Shown piece after piece: positions 44,698 to 53,809 of a DNA stretch of 64,000 bases (positions are counted from its first letter, which is position 1; each line of letters opens with the position of its first letter). Origin of the DNA: Pseudomonas fluvialis (GTDB taxonomy: Bacteria; Pseudomonadota; Gammaproteobacteria; Pseudomonadales; Pseudomonadaceae); the NCBI RefSeq assembly GCF_014207935.1, contig NZ_JACHLL010000004.1, forward strand, positions 1 to 64,000. Direction: 5' to 3'. The notes below the pieces were generated by a model. It ran no database searches, had not been told where the DNA came from, and saw only the letters and a program-made list of their open reading frames with translations. Position numbers and translations under genes: made by a program.

Positions 44698-46653
44698 TCA
44701 GCTGCCGATCACCCCGCCATCCAGTCGGGTGATCAGCAGCGTGGTCGAGCGCGGGCGGGTCTTGCCGTCGCTGGCCGGGAAGCTGATAGCCGGGTGCTGG
44801 ATATTGGCCCACATGGCCTTGCCGTCCGGGCTCCAGGCCAGGCCGGTGATCTCGCAGCCGCGCGGGCCGACCAGGAAGCGGCGTACCTCGCGGGTGGCGG
44901 GGTCGGCGCAGAGCAGCTGGTTGCAGCCCATGTTGTGCATGGCCGGCTCGATGTCGTCGTAGTCGGTCTGGATCCACAGGCGCCCGGCAGCATCGAAGGC
45001 CAGGCCGTCCGGTGAAGAGAACAGGTCGCCATTGATGGTGCCGGTCAGGTTGGCCGGCACCGCCTTGCCGTCCTTGTCCTTGGCGCCGCGCGCCTCGCCG
45101 GCGAGCAGGAACAGCTCCCAGGCGAAGGTGGTGGCGGTCGGGTCGGCGCCCTGCTCGTTGAAGCGCAGGATCTGCCCGTGCAGGTTGCGCGGGCGCGGGT
45201 TGGCCGCATCAAGCGCCTGCTTGTCGCCGCGCCCGTCATTGTTGGTCAGGGTCACGTAGACCTCGCCGGTCGCGGGGTGCACGGCGGCCCACTCGGGGCG
45301 GTCCATCGGCGTGGCGCCGGCCCGGTCGGCGGCGGCGCGGGCGTTGAGCAGTACCTCTTCCTGGCTGGCGAAGCCGTTCTCGGCGGTCAGGCCGTTCTGC
45401 CCGTGCACCAGCGCCAGCCACTGGCCGGAGCCATCCTTATCGAGCCGCGCGACGTATAGCGTGCCTTCATCCAGCAGGTTGCGCGCCGCCTTGGAGTTGG
45501 CGGCCTCGAAGCGGCCGGCGGGAACGAACTTGTAGATGTACTCGCCCTTGGCATCGTCGCCGGAGTAGAACGCCATGCGCCCGTCCTTGCCCAGGCTCAG
45601 CGCCGCGCACTCACGGCTGAAGCGGCCGAAGGCGGTGCGCTTGATCGGCTGCGCCTGCGGGTCGAACGGGTCGATCTCGACCACCCAGCCGAAGCGGTGC
45701 GGCTCGTTGACGTGGCCGCCGTGGGGCTGGTCGGCGTAGGGCGTGGCGTCGAAGCGCGGATCGGCAGTCTCCCACGCGTAGTTCTTGCTGGTGCCTTCCT
45801 TGGCCAGGCCGTAGCGCTTGTGCGAAACGCGTGCCTCGAAGTCGGCCTTGTCGCGGTTGATGAAGTAGTTGGGCCAGTTCTCCTCGCAGGTGAGGAAGGT
45901 GCCCCAGGGGGTGACGCCGGTGGCGCAGTTGTTGAGGGTGCCGAGCACCTCCAGCCCCGCCGGGTCGCTGGCGGTCTTCATCACCGCGTGGCCGGCCAGG
46001 GGACCTGCGATGCGCATCGGCGTGAGCATGCTGATGCGGCGGTTGTAGGGCGAGTCCATCACCCGTTGCCACTGGCCATCGGCGCCCTGCTTCACCTCGA
46101 TCACCGACACGCCGTGAGCAGCCTGCTCCTTGCGCACCTCGGCCAGCGGGCGCGGCTTGCTCTGGTCGATCTTGCCGGACGGGTGCAGCGGCGGGTTGAC
46201 GTACTCGTGGTTCATCACCAGCAGGCCACGATCCGTCTCGCCCGCGAAGGGGAAGAAGTTCATGCCGTCGTGGTTGTCGCCGGCCTGCTTGAGCTGGGCC
46301 TGCCAGTCGTCGCTGGCGTCAGGGTTCCAGGCCGGCGCGCCGGCTTCCACCGGGTCGCCCCAGGAGAAGAACGGCACGGCGCGATAACCCTCGGCCACCA
46401 GCACGCGGTCGAACTGCGGGTCGAGCTGCACCGGCACGCCCTTGAAGCCCAGCAGCGGGCTGGCGCCGGCCTTGCTGCAGGCACTGATGCCGCCGCCGAA
46501 GAAGCCCAGCGCGGCCAGGGTCAGACCGCCCTTGAGCACATTGCGCCTAGCCGGGTTGATCAGGTCGGCCAATGGCGGGTTGCTGCTGGGGTTGATGGCG
46601 ATGTCGTCGTGGGCTTCCAGGCGCTCGTGGAAGTGGCTGTGCTCTTGGCTCAT
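44698..46653 (-). CDS. phoX: PhoX-family alkaline phosphatase (DUF839)
   Basis: This 651-residue phosphatase has a Tat signal (NPARRNVLKGGLTLAALGFF). PhoX-defining sequences include FSWGDPV, GTFLTCEENWPNYF, RFGWVVEIDPFDP, AFYSGDDAKGEYIYKF and PDGLAFDAAGRLWIQTD, which provide the iron/calcium centre. It strips phosphate from monoesters in the periplasm. The start at 46653 (MSQEHSHFHERLEAHDD) is preferred over an upstream ATG. It lies downstream of the tonB/tolR/tolQ-like genes on the same strand, so it likely shares their phosphate-starvation control. Confidence 0.92.
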   Translation of the reverse strand: MSQEHSHFHERLEAHDDIAINPSSNPPLADLINPARRNVLKGGLTLAALGFFGGGISACSKAGASPLLGFKGVPVQLDPQFDRVLVAEGYRAVPFFSWGDPVEAGAPAWNPDASDDWQAQLKQAGDNHDGMNFFPFAGETDRGLLVMNHEYVNPPLHPSGKIDQSKPRPLAEVRKEQAAHGVSVIEVKQGADGQWQRVMDSPYNRRISMLTPMRIAGPLAGHAVMKTASDPAGLEVLGTLNNCATGVTPWGTFLTCEENWPNYFINRDKADFEARVSHKRYGLAKEGTSKNYAWETADPRFDATPYADQPHGGHVNEPHRFGWVVEIDPFDPQAQPIKRTAFGRFSRECAALSLGKDGRMAFYSGDDAKGEYIYKFVPAGRFEAANSKAARNLLDEGTLYVARLDKDGSGQWLALVHGQNGLTAENGFASQEEVLLNARAAADRAGATPMDRPEWAAVHPATGEVYVTLTNNDGRGDKQALDAANPRPRNLHGQILRFNEQGADPTATTFAWELFLLAGEARGAKDKDGKAVPANLTGTINGDLFSSPDGLAFDAAGRLWIQTDYDDIEPAMHNMGCNQLLCADPATREVRRFLVGPRGCEITGLAWSPDGKAMWANIQHPAISFPASDGKTRPRSTTLLITRLDGGVIGS

Positions 46654-46723
46654 CACGGGGTCTCGATAGAGGTGCAGTGAATTCCCGGATTGCATCCGGG
46701 CTACGGATCGGTATTGCCCGCCG

Positions 46724-46758
46724 CCCTCACCCCGGCCCTCTCCCGGAGGGAGAGGGGG
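46724..46758. repeat. REP-like palindrome, copy A
   Basis: CCCTCACCCCGGCCCTCTCC is followed by the complementary GGGAGAGGG. The same unit occurs at 48780-48813 and 50876-50912. Next to it, at 46684-46700, is a second small palindrome around CCCGGATTGCATCCGGG. Both sit between tonB and phoX. Confidence 0.75.
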
Positions 46759-46797
46759 TGGTCGAGGTGGGCTGGCGGTTCCAAAAACAGAACGGGG

Positions 46798-47589
46798 TTA
46801 TTCGATGCGGTAGTGGAAGGTGTTCTTCACCCCTTCCACGGCCACCGCCCGGCCATCGACGATGCGCGGCTGGTAGCGGAAGGTGCGGGCCGCTGTCAGC
46901 GACGGGCGGACGAACAGAGGGTGGCAGTCGCCAACGACCTGCGGGTTTTCCACCCGGCCTTGCGGGTTGACCCGGTAGCTCACCGTGCAGTCGCCTTCGA
47001 TACCCTTGTCGAGTGCACGATCGGGGTAGTCCGGCGCATCCTTGGCGATCGGCAGGTACTGGCGACTGGCAGCCGCAGCGGCTTCGGCCTGACGAGCCCG
47101 CTCGGCGGCCTGGGCCTGCTGCTCGGCCTGGCGTAGTTGCTCCTGCTGCTCACGCGCCTCGGCTTCGCGGCGCTGCTGTTCGACCCGTTGCTGCTCAATA
47201 CGCTGCTGCACCTGGCGCTGCTCATCGCGCTTGCGCTCCTCGACCCGCTTGCGCGCCAAAGCGGCCTGCTCCAGCTTCTGCTGCTGGATGCGCGGATCGG
47301 GCTTGGGCGCTTCCAGCGGCTTGACCGGCTCCAGCGGCACGGCTGGGGCGGGCGGCACCACGACCTCGGGCGGCGCTGGTGCCGGAGGCGCCAGGCTGAT
47401 CAGCCGGGTAGTCAGGGTACGCACCTGGGGCGGCTCGGGCGTGTCGCTCGGCCATTGGCTGAGCAGCAGACCCAGCACCAGCGCATGCAGGCCGACGGCC
47501 ACTGCGGCCGAGCCGACATTGCGCAGCCAGGCGGCGCTGGGCAGTGGCGGCAGGGCCAGGCTGGGCGCGGGCATCAGCGCGCTGCTCAT
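46798..47589 (-). CDS. TonB/TolA-like energy transducer
   Basis: This 263-residue protein has an N-terminal membrane anchor (about 25-45), a Pro-rich then strongly charged Gln/Arg/Glu helical spacer (about 75-170, TolA-like), and a C-terminal TonB domain (YPDRALDKGIEGDCTVSYRV ... GRAVAVEGVKNTFHYRIE). It transmits proton-motive force from the TolQ/TolR-like pair to an outer-membrane receptor, here most likely the TonB-dependent receptor at 50920-53466. Its ATG overlaps the stop of the ExbD gene (ATGA). Confidence 0.85.
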   Translation of the reverse strand: MSSALMPAPSLALPPLPSAAWLRNVGSAAVAVGLHALVLGLLLSQWPSDTPEPPQVRTLTTRLISLAPPAPAPPEVVVPPAPAVPLEPVKPLEAPKPDPRIQQQKLEQAALARKRVEERKRDEQRQVQQRIEQQRVEQQRREAEAREQQEQLRQAEQQAQAAERARQAEAAAAASRQYLPIAKDAPDYPDRALDKGIEGDCTVSYRVNPQGRVENPQVVGDCHPLFVRPSLTAARTFRYQPRIVDGRAVAVEGVKNTFHYRIE

Positions 47590-48029
47590 TGCGGCGCCTC
47601 GGTGATCAGGCCGAGGTTGCTCACCCCACCCTGCTGCAGCGCGGCCATGCCGGCCACCACCGTGGCGTAGTCGGCGCCACCGTCGGCGCGGATATACACC
47701 TGGGTGTCGCCATGAGCGGCGATCAGCGCGCCGACCTTGGCGCGCATCTCGTCCAGGTTCACCGCGCTGTCGGTCTGGTTCTGGATGTCCAGTTCGCTGC
47801 CGAGGTTCCAGTAGTAGCTGCCATCCTGTTTCACCGAGAGGGTCAGCACCCGCTGCTGGCTATCGGTCGGCAGCGCCTCGGCAGCAACCTTGGGCAGCTC
47901 GATCTTCACACCCTGGGTGAGCATCGGTGCGGTGACCATGAAGATCACCAGCAGCACCAGCATCACGTCGATATAGGGCACCACGTTCATCTCGGCCTTG
48001 GGGCCGTGCTTGTTCTGCGGCTTGCGCAT
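47586..48029 (-). CDS. ExbD/TolR-family protein
   Basis: This 147-residue protein has one N-terminal membrane span containing the proton-site Asp (MNVVPYIDVMLVLLVIFMV) and a periplasmic ExbD domain. Sequence in the span is TolR-like. It pairs with the TolQ-like protein to drive the TonB-like transducer. The start at 48029 follows GGAGAG. It is 10 bp after tolQ and overlaps the transducer gene. Confidence 0.88.
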   Translation of the reverse strand: MRKPQNKHGPKAEMNVVPYIDVMLVLLVIFMVTAPMLTQGVKIELPKVAAEALPTDSQQRVLTLSVKQDGSYYWNLGSELDIQNQTDSAVNLDEMRAKVGALIAAHGDTQVYIRADGGADYATVVAGMAALQQGGVSNLGLITEAPQ

Positions 48030-48039
48030 GGGGCTCTCC

Positions 48040-48747
48040 TCAGGCGGCCTGGGCCATGCCCGGCGCGGACTGCAGCTTGCGGTGCAGGCGCGCCTGCAGC
48101 TCGTTGCCGAAGGCATAGAAGCGCGTGCTGAGGGTGGCCACGCGGGCGGCGAAGCGGTTGTAGGCAATCACTGCGGGAATCGCCGCGAACAGGCCGATGG
48201 CGGTGGCGATCAGCGCCTCGGCGATACCCGGCGCCACGGTGCTGAGCGTTGCCTGCTGTACCTGGGACAGACCGATAAAGGAGTTCATGATCCCCCACAC
48301 GGTGCCGAACAGGCCGATATAGGGGCTGACCGAGCCGACCGTGGCGAGGAACGGCAGGCCCTTTTCCAGGCGTTCTTCCTGCTCGGCGATGGCCACCAGC
48401 AGGCTGCGTTCGACGCCGTCGCTGACCGCCTCGGCGCCGATGCCGGGCTCACGCCGGAGATGGGCGAACTCGTGGTAGCCGGCACGGAATATCTGCTCCA
48501 GCGCGGCATCGCGGTCGGTGCTTTCGCCGCCTTCGCGGTACAGCACGGCGAGGTCGCTCTGCTGGCGAAAGCGCCTCTGGAAATCCTTCAGCAGGCGCTC
48601 GCTGCGACCCAGCAGCAGGCTGCGCTGGACGATCAGGTACCAGCTGGCCAGCGAAGCGCCGAGCAGGATGAGCATGACCAGTTTGACCAGCAGGCTGGCG
48701 TCGCCGATCAGGCTCCAGACGGTCATCTGTTCGAGGGAGGGGTGCAT
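48040..48747 (-). CDS. ExbB/TolQ-family protein
   Basis: This 235-residue MotA/TolQ/ExbB protein has three membrane spans and the characteristic GLFGTVWGIMNSFIGL and TAIGLFAAIPAVIAYN. Residues match TolQ more than ExbB. The core tolQRA-pal locus has a different neighbourhood, so this is an accessory set dedicated to the nearby receptor. AGGAG supports the start at 48747. Confidence 0.88.
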   Translation of the reverse strand: MHPSLEQMTVWSLIGDASLLVKLVMLILLGASLASWYLIVQRSLLLGRSERLLKDFQRRFRQQSDLAVLYREGGESTDRDAALEQIFRAGYHEFAHLRREPGIGAEAVSDGVERSLLVAIAEQEERLEKGLPFLATVGSVSPYIGLFGTVWGIMNSFIGLSQVQQATLSTVAPGIAEALIATAIGLFAAIPAVIAYNRFAARVATLSTRFYAFGNELQARLHRKLQSAPGMAQAA

Positions 48748-48779
48748 GATGGTTCTCCTGTGCATGGCGGGGTGGGTCG

Positions 48780-48813
48780 CCCTCACCCCGGCCCTCTCCC
48801 AGGGGAGAGGGTG
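48780..48813. repeat. REP-like palindrome, copy B
   Basis: Same unit as copy A, with CCCTCTCCC and GGGAGAGGG arms, located between the phytase and the tolQ-like gene. Confidence 0.75.
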
Positions 48814-48857
48814 AATGGGTGCTATTCGATTACGTCGCGGTTACCGGCTGATGACAG

Positions 48858-50795
48858 TCAGTCCAGGCCGAGCGCCCGGGCGACTTCGCTCCAGGGCACC
48901 AGCTTGAAGTTCTGCGTCTGCTCGGGCATGCGCTTGCGGCCGTCCTGCACCACCAGCATGCCGTCGGCCCAGGGCCCGCCGAGGTTGGCCGCGCTGACTT
49001 CCAGGCCGTCGGTCTCGGAGGCGCCATCGATGCCCAGCGCGCCGTTGAGCCCCACACGGAAGGCACCCTTGAGCGCATAGGGCGGTTCGGCATCCAGCAC
49101 CACGTAGCTGTCGTTGCCCTGGCTGGAGATCACCAGGTAGTCCTGCGCGGCCCCCTGATAGAGACCGATCCCTTCGACGTCGGCCTTGAGCACCTCGCCC
49201 ACGCGCATCACCGAGGTCAGCTCGGTCGGACCATCGGCGCGGGCATCCACCGCCCACACGCCGGCATCTTCCTCGCCGAGAAACAGGCGCTGACGCTGGT
49301 CATCGGCGACGCACCCCTCGGGCTGACTGTTCACCGCAAAGCGGCGCACCAGCTCGCCTTTCACCTCGCCACTGGCGCCGTCCAGGCGGTACTGCAGGAA
49401 GCTGCCATCCTTGCCGTTGGCGAAGGCATACAGCTCGCCGGACGCCGGCTGGAACAGGCAGATGCCGTAGATTTCCTTGATCGGCGTGCGGATCTCGCCG
49501 GCCTCGCGCAGCTCACCGCTGACCCGGTCGATGGCGAACAGGTGAATGCTGTCGTGGTCACGGTTGCTGGCCACGGCCAGATCCACCGAGGTGCCGCCGA
49601 GGTCGAAGCCGGCGCGTACGTCGACATTGTTCAGGCGGCCGACCGGCAGCTCCTGCAGCAGTTTGCCGTCCAGGTCATAGGCCAGCAGGCCCTGCTTCTT
49701 GTTGGTACCGAGCACGCGTGAAAGAGCCGGCTGCTGTGGATGCACCCAGATCGCCGGATCGTCGGCCGCATCGCCGTGGCGGCCGACCGGCTCGCTCTGG
49801 CGCAGTGCCGGGATACTCGGCAACACCGGCGGCAGCTCAACGGCGGCCGGCTGCCAGTTCAGCTGGCCCTGATAGATGCGCCCGGCGCCATCATCCTGCA
49901 CCAGTAGGTCAAGGCCCTTTTCGGTAAGGCGCACAGCCAGGCGCTCGGGTTCTTCCAGACCACCCAGCGGCAGGCTGGCGACCTGTTGCCAGGCCTCGGC
50001 CTGCTGCTGGTAGAGGTGCAGCTCGGCGGCGCCTGGGTCCAGCGCCAGCAGCCCGCCGGGCACGCTGACCATGGCCCCGGCGCTGTCCTTGAGGTTGCCG
50101 AACGGCGCGCGGATATCCACCGGTGCACGGCTGGCATCGGCTTCCGGGTGGGCCGGGTAGGCCCACAGGCCGACGTTCTCCTCGTTGACGAACAGCAGGT
50201 TGCCGGCATCGTCAGCCTGGCAGTACTCGGCCTGGGGCGGCAGCGGCAGGCCACGTACGCGCTGCGGCTCGGCATTGAGCTGGTTGCCGGCGCCGACCAG
50301 CCACTGCTCGCCCTGGCCGTCTTCGCCGATCAGGAACAGGTAGAGGTTGGCTACATCGTCGCGGTACAGGCACAGGCCGCTGATGGCGTAGTCGCGCACC
50401 GGCAGCAGCTGCGGACGGCTCCACTGCCGGCCGGTGGCATCCAGGCTGGCCAGGGCGGCCTGCTGGGTGCTGTTGTCCAGGCTGGCGACGATCAGCTGCT
50501 GGCCGGCGCTGCGGCTGTCCAGGCCGCTATAGGAGCCGGGAAGACGCGCCAGCTCGGCGCCTTCAGCATCGAGCAGGAGCAGGCCATTGCGCTCGCTGGC
50601 GGCAATGCGCAGGTCGGCGCCGCCACTCAGTTCGGCGGGAACGAAGCGCAGGTCTTCGGCCTTGACCTTGACCGAGGCGCCCCAGGGGCTCAAGGCCAGG
50701 CTCGGGCTGGCGGCGGAAGCCAGCGGCGGCAGCTGGTCGCAACCGGCCAGGGCCAGGCTGGCGAGCAGCAGGGTATGGGTAAACAGCAATTTCAT
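48858..50795 (-). CDS. Beta-propeller phytase lipoprotein
   Basis: This 645-residue protein has a lipoprotein signal (LALAGC, Cys19). The C-terminal half carries the beta-propeller phytase signature (DDPAIWVHPQQPALSRVLGT, NNVDVRAGF, GICLFQPASGELYAF, QPEGCVADDQRQRLFLGEED, EGIGLY). The N-terminal half is a second, incomplete propeller, as in dual-domain phytases that release phosphate from lower inositol phosphates. It hydrolyses phytate with calcium. The start at 50795 gives a good lipobox. It follows the receptor gene, and the pair fits surface capture and cleavage of inositol phosphates. Confidence 0.9.
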   Translation of the reverse strand: MKLLFTHTLLLASLALAGCDQLPPLASAASPSLALSPWGASVKVKAEDLRFVPAELSGGADLRIAASERNGLLLLDAEGAELARLPGSYSGLDSRSAGQQLIVASLDNSTQQAALASLDATGRQWSRPQLLPVRDYAISGLCLYRDDVANLYLFLIGEDGQGEQWLVGAGNQLNAEPQRVRGLPLPPQAEYCQADDAGNLLFVNEENVGLWAYPAHPEADASRAPVDIRAPFGNLKDSAGAMVSVPGGLLALDPGAAELHLYQQQAEAWQQVASLPLGGLEEPERLAVRLTEKGLDLLVQDDGAGRIYQGQLNWQPAAVELPPVLPSIPALRQSEPVGRHGDAADDPAIWVHPQQPALSRVLGTNKKQGLLAYDLDGKLLQELPVGRLNNVDVRAGFDLGGTSVDLAVASNRDHDSIHLFAIDRVSGELREAGEIRTPIKEIYGICLFQPASGELYAFANGKDGSFLQYRLDGASGEVKGELVRRFAVNSQPEGCVADDQRQRLFLGEEDAGVWAVDARADGPTELTSVMRVGEVLKADVEGIGLYQGAAQDYLVISSQGNDSYVVLDAEPPYALKGAFRVGLNGALGIDGASETDGLEVSAANLGGPWADGMLVVQDGRKRMPEQTQNFKLVPWSEVARALGLD

Positions 50796-50875
50796 TGCAA
50801 AGGTAATCCTTGTCGAGCGCCCGGCGAGCAACGCGCGCACAGGCTGAAAACGGTCGACAGGGTGGGAGCCAAGCA

Positions 50876-50912
50876 CCCTCACCCCGGCCCTCTCCCCGGC
50901 GGGGAGAGGGGG
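50876..50912. repeat. REP-like palindrome, copy C
   Basis: Third copy of the CCCTCACCCCGGCCCTCTCC ... GGGAGAGGG unit, between the receptor and phytase genes. Confidence 0.75.
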
Positions 50913-50919
50913 CACAACA

Positions 50920-53466
50920 TCAGAAGTGGGTGAAGGTCAGGCCAAGCTTGTAGGTCGGACCGTATTCCTCGTACTGGGCGTTGTAGGCACTGCTGCCGGT
51001 GTAGACGTAATAGCTTTCGTCGGTGAGGTTCTGGGCCTCGAACGACAGCTGCAGGTCCTTGGTCAGGAAGTAGCGCGCGGTGAAGTCGACGAAGGTCTGG
51101 TCGTCCACGTGCAGGTCGTGGGCTTCGTCATCCACGGCAGCCACTTCGTAGAGGTAGTCAGACTTGTAGTTGGCCGACAGGCGCAGGCTGAGCTTGTCGT
51201 TCTCCCAGCCCAGCATCAGGTTGCCGACGCTGTCGGACTGGAACGGCAGGTCGATATCCCGCTCGCCGCCCTTATCGGCGATGCTGGCGTCGGAGCTACT
51301 GAACGTGGCGTTGGCCCCCATCAACAGTCCGTTCCACGGGGCCGGCAGGCTGCTGAACTTCTGCTGCCAGGCCAGCTCCAGGCCGTACAGGTCGGCGCTG
51401 TCGCCATTGGCGAAAGTCTTGGCCTCATCGAAGGTGGCCCAGCGCCCGCTGCCGGCCAGGTCGGTGTTGTAGACGAAGTTTTCGATGTCCTTGTAGAACA
51501 CGAACGCCGAAACCACGCCGTCCCGGTTCAGGTAGTGCTCGATACCCAGGTCGAGGTTGCTCGACTCCAGCGGGTCCAGCCCCGGATTGCCGAACTCAGC
51601 CTCGTCGCCGTCGATAACGAAACCCGGTGCCAGCTGTTCGAAGGTCGGACGCACCACGCTGTTGGTCCAGGCCGCCCGCACCTGAGTGTTCTTGTCCAGC
51701 TGGTAGCGCGCATGCAGGCCAGGCAGCCAGTGGTCGTAGTCATTGCTGGCATCGCTGGCGACAAAATCGCCATCTTCGATACCGGTGCCCTTGGCCTTGA
51801 AGTCGGTGCCCTCGTAACGCATGCCGGCGATGAAACGCCAGTCGTTCACGTCCAGGGTGTGCATCAGGTAAGCGGCGTTGATGTCTTCGCTCATGTCGAA
51901 GTCATTCACCCGCGACTGTTCCTCGTCGTAGAACTCGTTGCGATCAAGCCGGCCGATCAGCCCTTCCACCGCATTGGCGCTGATGCCGTTGCCGAAACGG
52001 CCGAGACCGTAATCCACCGAGCCCTTGCTGAAGTTGCTCAGCAGCAGTTCATCGTCGCTGATGCCGTAGTTGTCGAAGTCTTCATAGACCCAGGCGTTGG
52101 TGTCGTTGTCCTTGTCACGGCGGCTGAGCTTGCCACCGAACTTGACCTGCGCCGCATGTCCCGACAGTTCATAGTCGCGAGCCAGGTCGAGCTTGATGTT
52201 CTTCTCCGTATCGGTGGTGTTCTGCTCTTCCCACTCGACCTTGTCCAGACTGAAGTTGGCCGGATCGTAGAAGGCCTCGCCTATGCTCAGACGCGGTTTT
52301 TCCGTGTCGTTGAAGCCGCTGTCGGCAAAGTCGTCTTCACCCTCGAAGGTGGCACCGGCGATATGCTCCGGGCTGTCCTCGCTGGACTCGCTCCAGCCGG
52401 CCTGGGCGTTGATGGTCCAGGCACCGCGCAGGTGCTCGCTGCCCAGCACATAGGACTGGATTTCCTGGGTTTCCTCACGGTCCTTCAGCTCACGCCAGCC
52501 TTCGCTGTCGCCCAGCTCGCCGGCCGCCTGCGCGTCATCAAACTCGACGCCGGCGGCATTGCGCGTCTCGGTGTCCTTGTAGCGGCTGTACAGGGTGCGC
52601 AGGTAGTAGCTGTTGAGGTCGTCGGCCTGGTAGTCGAAGTTCAGGCCCAGACCGCTGCGCTCGCGGGTGATTTCGTAATCGCGCTGCTCGAACTCCTCCA
52701 GCTTGGCGCCGTCCTCGAAATCCCAGGCGCCGCCGGTTTCCACGTTGTCCGAGCCGAAGTCGCGCTCGCCCCAGCTGGCGGCCGCAGCCACGCCGAAGTT
52801 GTCGGTACCGCTGCCCAGGCTGAAGCGGTCACTGGCGGCGCCGGAGAATTTCGGGCTGTTCTCGCCGGTATTGTCATCGTGGCTGCCCTCGGCACTGCCG
52901 GTATAGAACAGGCCCGGGTGATCGAAGGCCGACAGGCTTTCCACTTCGATGGTACCGCCCAGGGAGTTGGCATCCATGTCCGGCGTCAGGGTCTTGACCA
53001 CCGACAGCGACTGCACCAGCTCGGACGGCAGCACATCCAGGGCCACCGCACGGGTGCCGCTATTGGGCGACGGAATCAGCGTGCCGTTGATGGTCACGCT
53101 GTTGAGGTCCGGGCCCAGGCCACGCACGCTGACAAAGCGGCCTTCACCCTGGTCGCGCTCGACGCTGACGCCGGGCAGGCGCTGGGTCGCTTCGGCCACG
53201 TTCTCGTCCGGCAACTGCGCCACACCGTCGGCGCTGACCACGCTCTTCACGCTGTCGGAGCGGCGCTGCTCCTTGATGGCCTTGTCCATGCTCACGGCCT
53301 GACCGACTACATCAACGTGCTCGGTGCCGGCCGCCTGCGGCTGTTCGGCGGCCCACGCCGCGCTGGTGGCAATGGCCAGCGCCAGGGCGCTCAGGGCATG
53401 CCCGGCACGGCGGGCCGGTGTGCGCGGCTTCAAGAGGTGGCGGTTCAACAGGTGGCGCTTCAACAT
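50920..53466 (-). CDS. TonB-dependent outer-membrane receptor
   Basis: This 848-residue receptor has a signal peptide (ALSALALAIATSAAWA). Its plug domain contains LPDENVAEATQRLPGVSVER and VTINGTLIPS, and a 22-strand barrel ends in GLTFTHF with the terminal Phe needed for insertion. The plug opening resembles receptors for sugars and other non-siderophore ligands. Adjacent phytase, transducer and PhoX genes suggest inositol phosphates as cargo; this is inference. The start at 53466 follows GGGGAG; 53502 is an alternative. A 12-bp near-tandem repeat lies in codons 3-12 (RHLLNRHLL). Confidence 0.88.
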   Translation of the reverse strand: MLKRHLLNRHLLKPRTPARRAGHALSALALAIATSAAWAAEQPQAAGTEHVDVVGQAVSMDKAIKEQRRSDSVKSVVSADGVAQLPDENVAEATQRLPGVSVERDQGEGRFVSVRGLGPDLNSVTINGTLIPSPNSGTRAVALDVLPSELVQSLSVVKTLTPDMDANSLGGTIEVESLSAFDHPGLFYTGSAEGSHDDNTGENSPKFSGAASDRFSLGSGTDNFGVAAAASWGERDFGSDNVETGGAWDFEDGAKLEEFEQRDYEITRERSGLGLNFDYQADDLNSYYLRTLYSRYKDTETRNAAGVEFDDAQAAGELGDSEGWRELKDREETQEIQSYVLGSEHLRGAWTINAQAGWSESSEDSPEHIAGATFEGEDDFADSGFNDTEKPRLSIGEAFYDPANFSLDKVEWEEQNTTDTEKNIKLDLARDYELSGHAAQVKFGGKLSRRDKDNDTNAWVYEDFDNYGISDDELLLSNFSKGSVDYGLGRFGNGISANAVEGLIGRLDRNEFYDEEQSRVNDFDMSEDINAAYLMHTLDVNDWRFIAGMRYEGTDFKAKGTGIEDGDFVASDASNDYDHWLPGLHARYQLDKNTQVRAAWTNSVVRPTFEQLAPGFVIDGDEAEFGNPGLDPLESSNLDLGIEHYLNRDGVVSAFVFYKDIENFVYNTDLAGSGRWATFDEAKTFANGDSADLYGLELAWQQKFSSLPAPWNGLLMGANATFSSSDASIADKGGERDIDLPFQSDSVGNLMLGWENDKLSLRLSANYKSDYLYEVAAVDDEAHDLHVDDQTFVDFTARYFLTKDLQLSFEAQNLTDESYYVYTGSSAYNAQYEEYGPTYKLGLTFTHF

Positions 53467-53539
53467 CAGCAGAATCTCCCCAGTGGTCACAGGACCAGGC
53501 AATCGCCCGGCAAGTGGGAGGGCACGCTAGGCAGGCGGC

Positions 53540-53557
53540 ATGACGCTTCTGTGACAG
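53540..53557 (-). promoter_or_regulatory. Candidate Pho box of the receptor-phytase operon
   Basis: On the minus strand CTGTCAC-AGAA-GCGTCAT fits the PhoB site CTGTCAT-N4-CTGTCAT with 11 of 14 matches. A possible -10 (TAGCGT) follows after 10 bp, the usual PhoB promoter geometry. The gene start is about 75 bp downstream. The rest of 53558-53809 contains no recognised feature. Confidence 0.6.
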
Positions 53558-53809
53558 CCATGTCGTGAAAACCAGCAAAACCGGGGCTTTTGCCAGGCCA
53601 AGGCGGACAAATGGGCTGATATGACCCGCTCGCCAGTGACGTCTGCGGCCTGACCAAGGACCACAACCCAGCAGCGGCGCGCTGTATGCGCGGCAACACA
53701 AAAAAATCCACGCAAAGGGCTGAGCCGATTTGACCTCCCCGCCTGCAACCTGCCCGTCACATGGCTCTGTTCAGCTGGGCGCCAAGACTGATCAAGGAGC
53801 CCCGCAGGC

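Noticed and set aside
50926..53568. Plus-strand open frame of 880 codons opposite the TonB-dependent receptor
   Set aside because: The receptor on the minus strand has clear plug, barrel and signal peptide; the opposite frame is open because of codon bias and its product has no recognisable domain.
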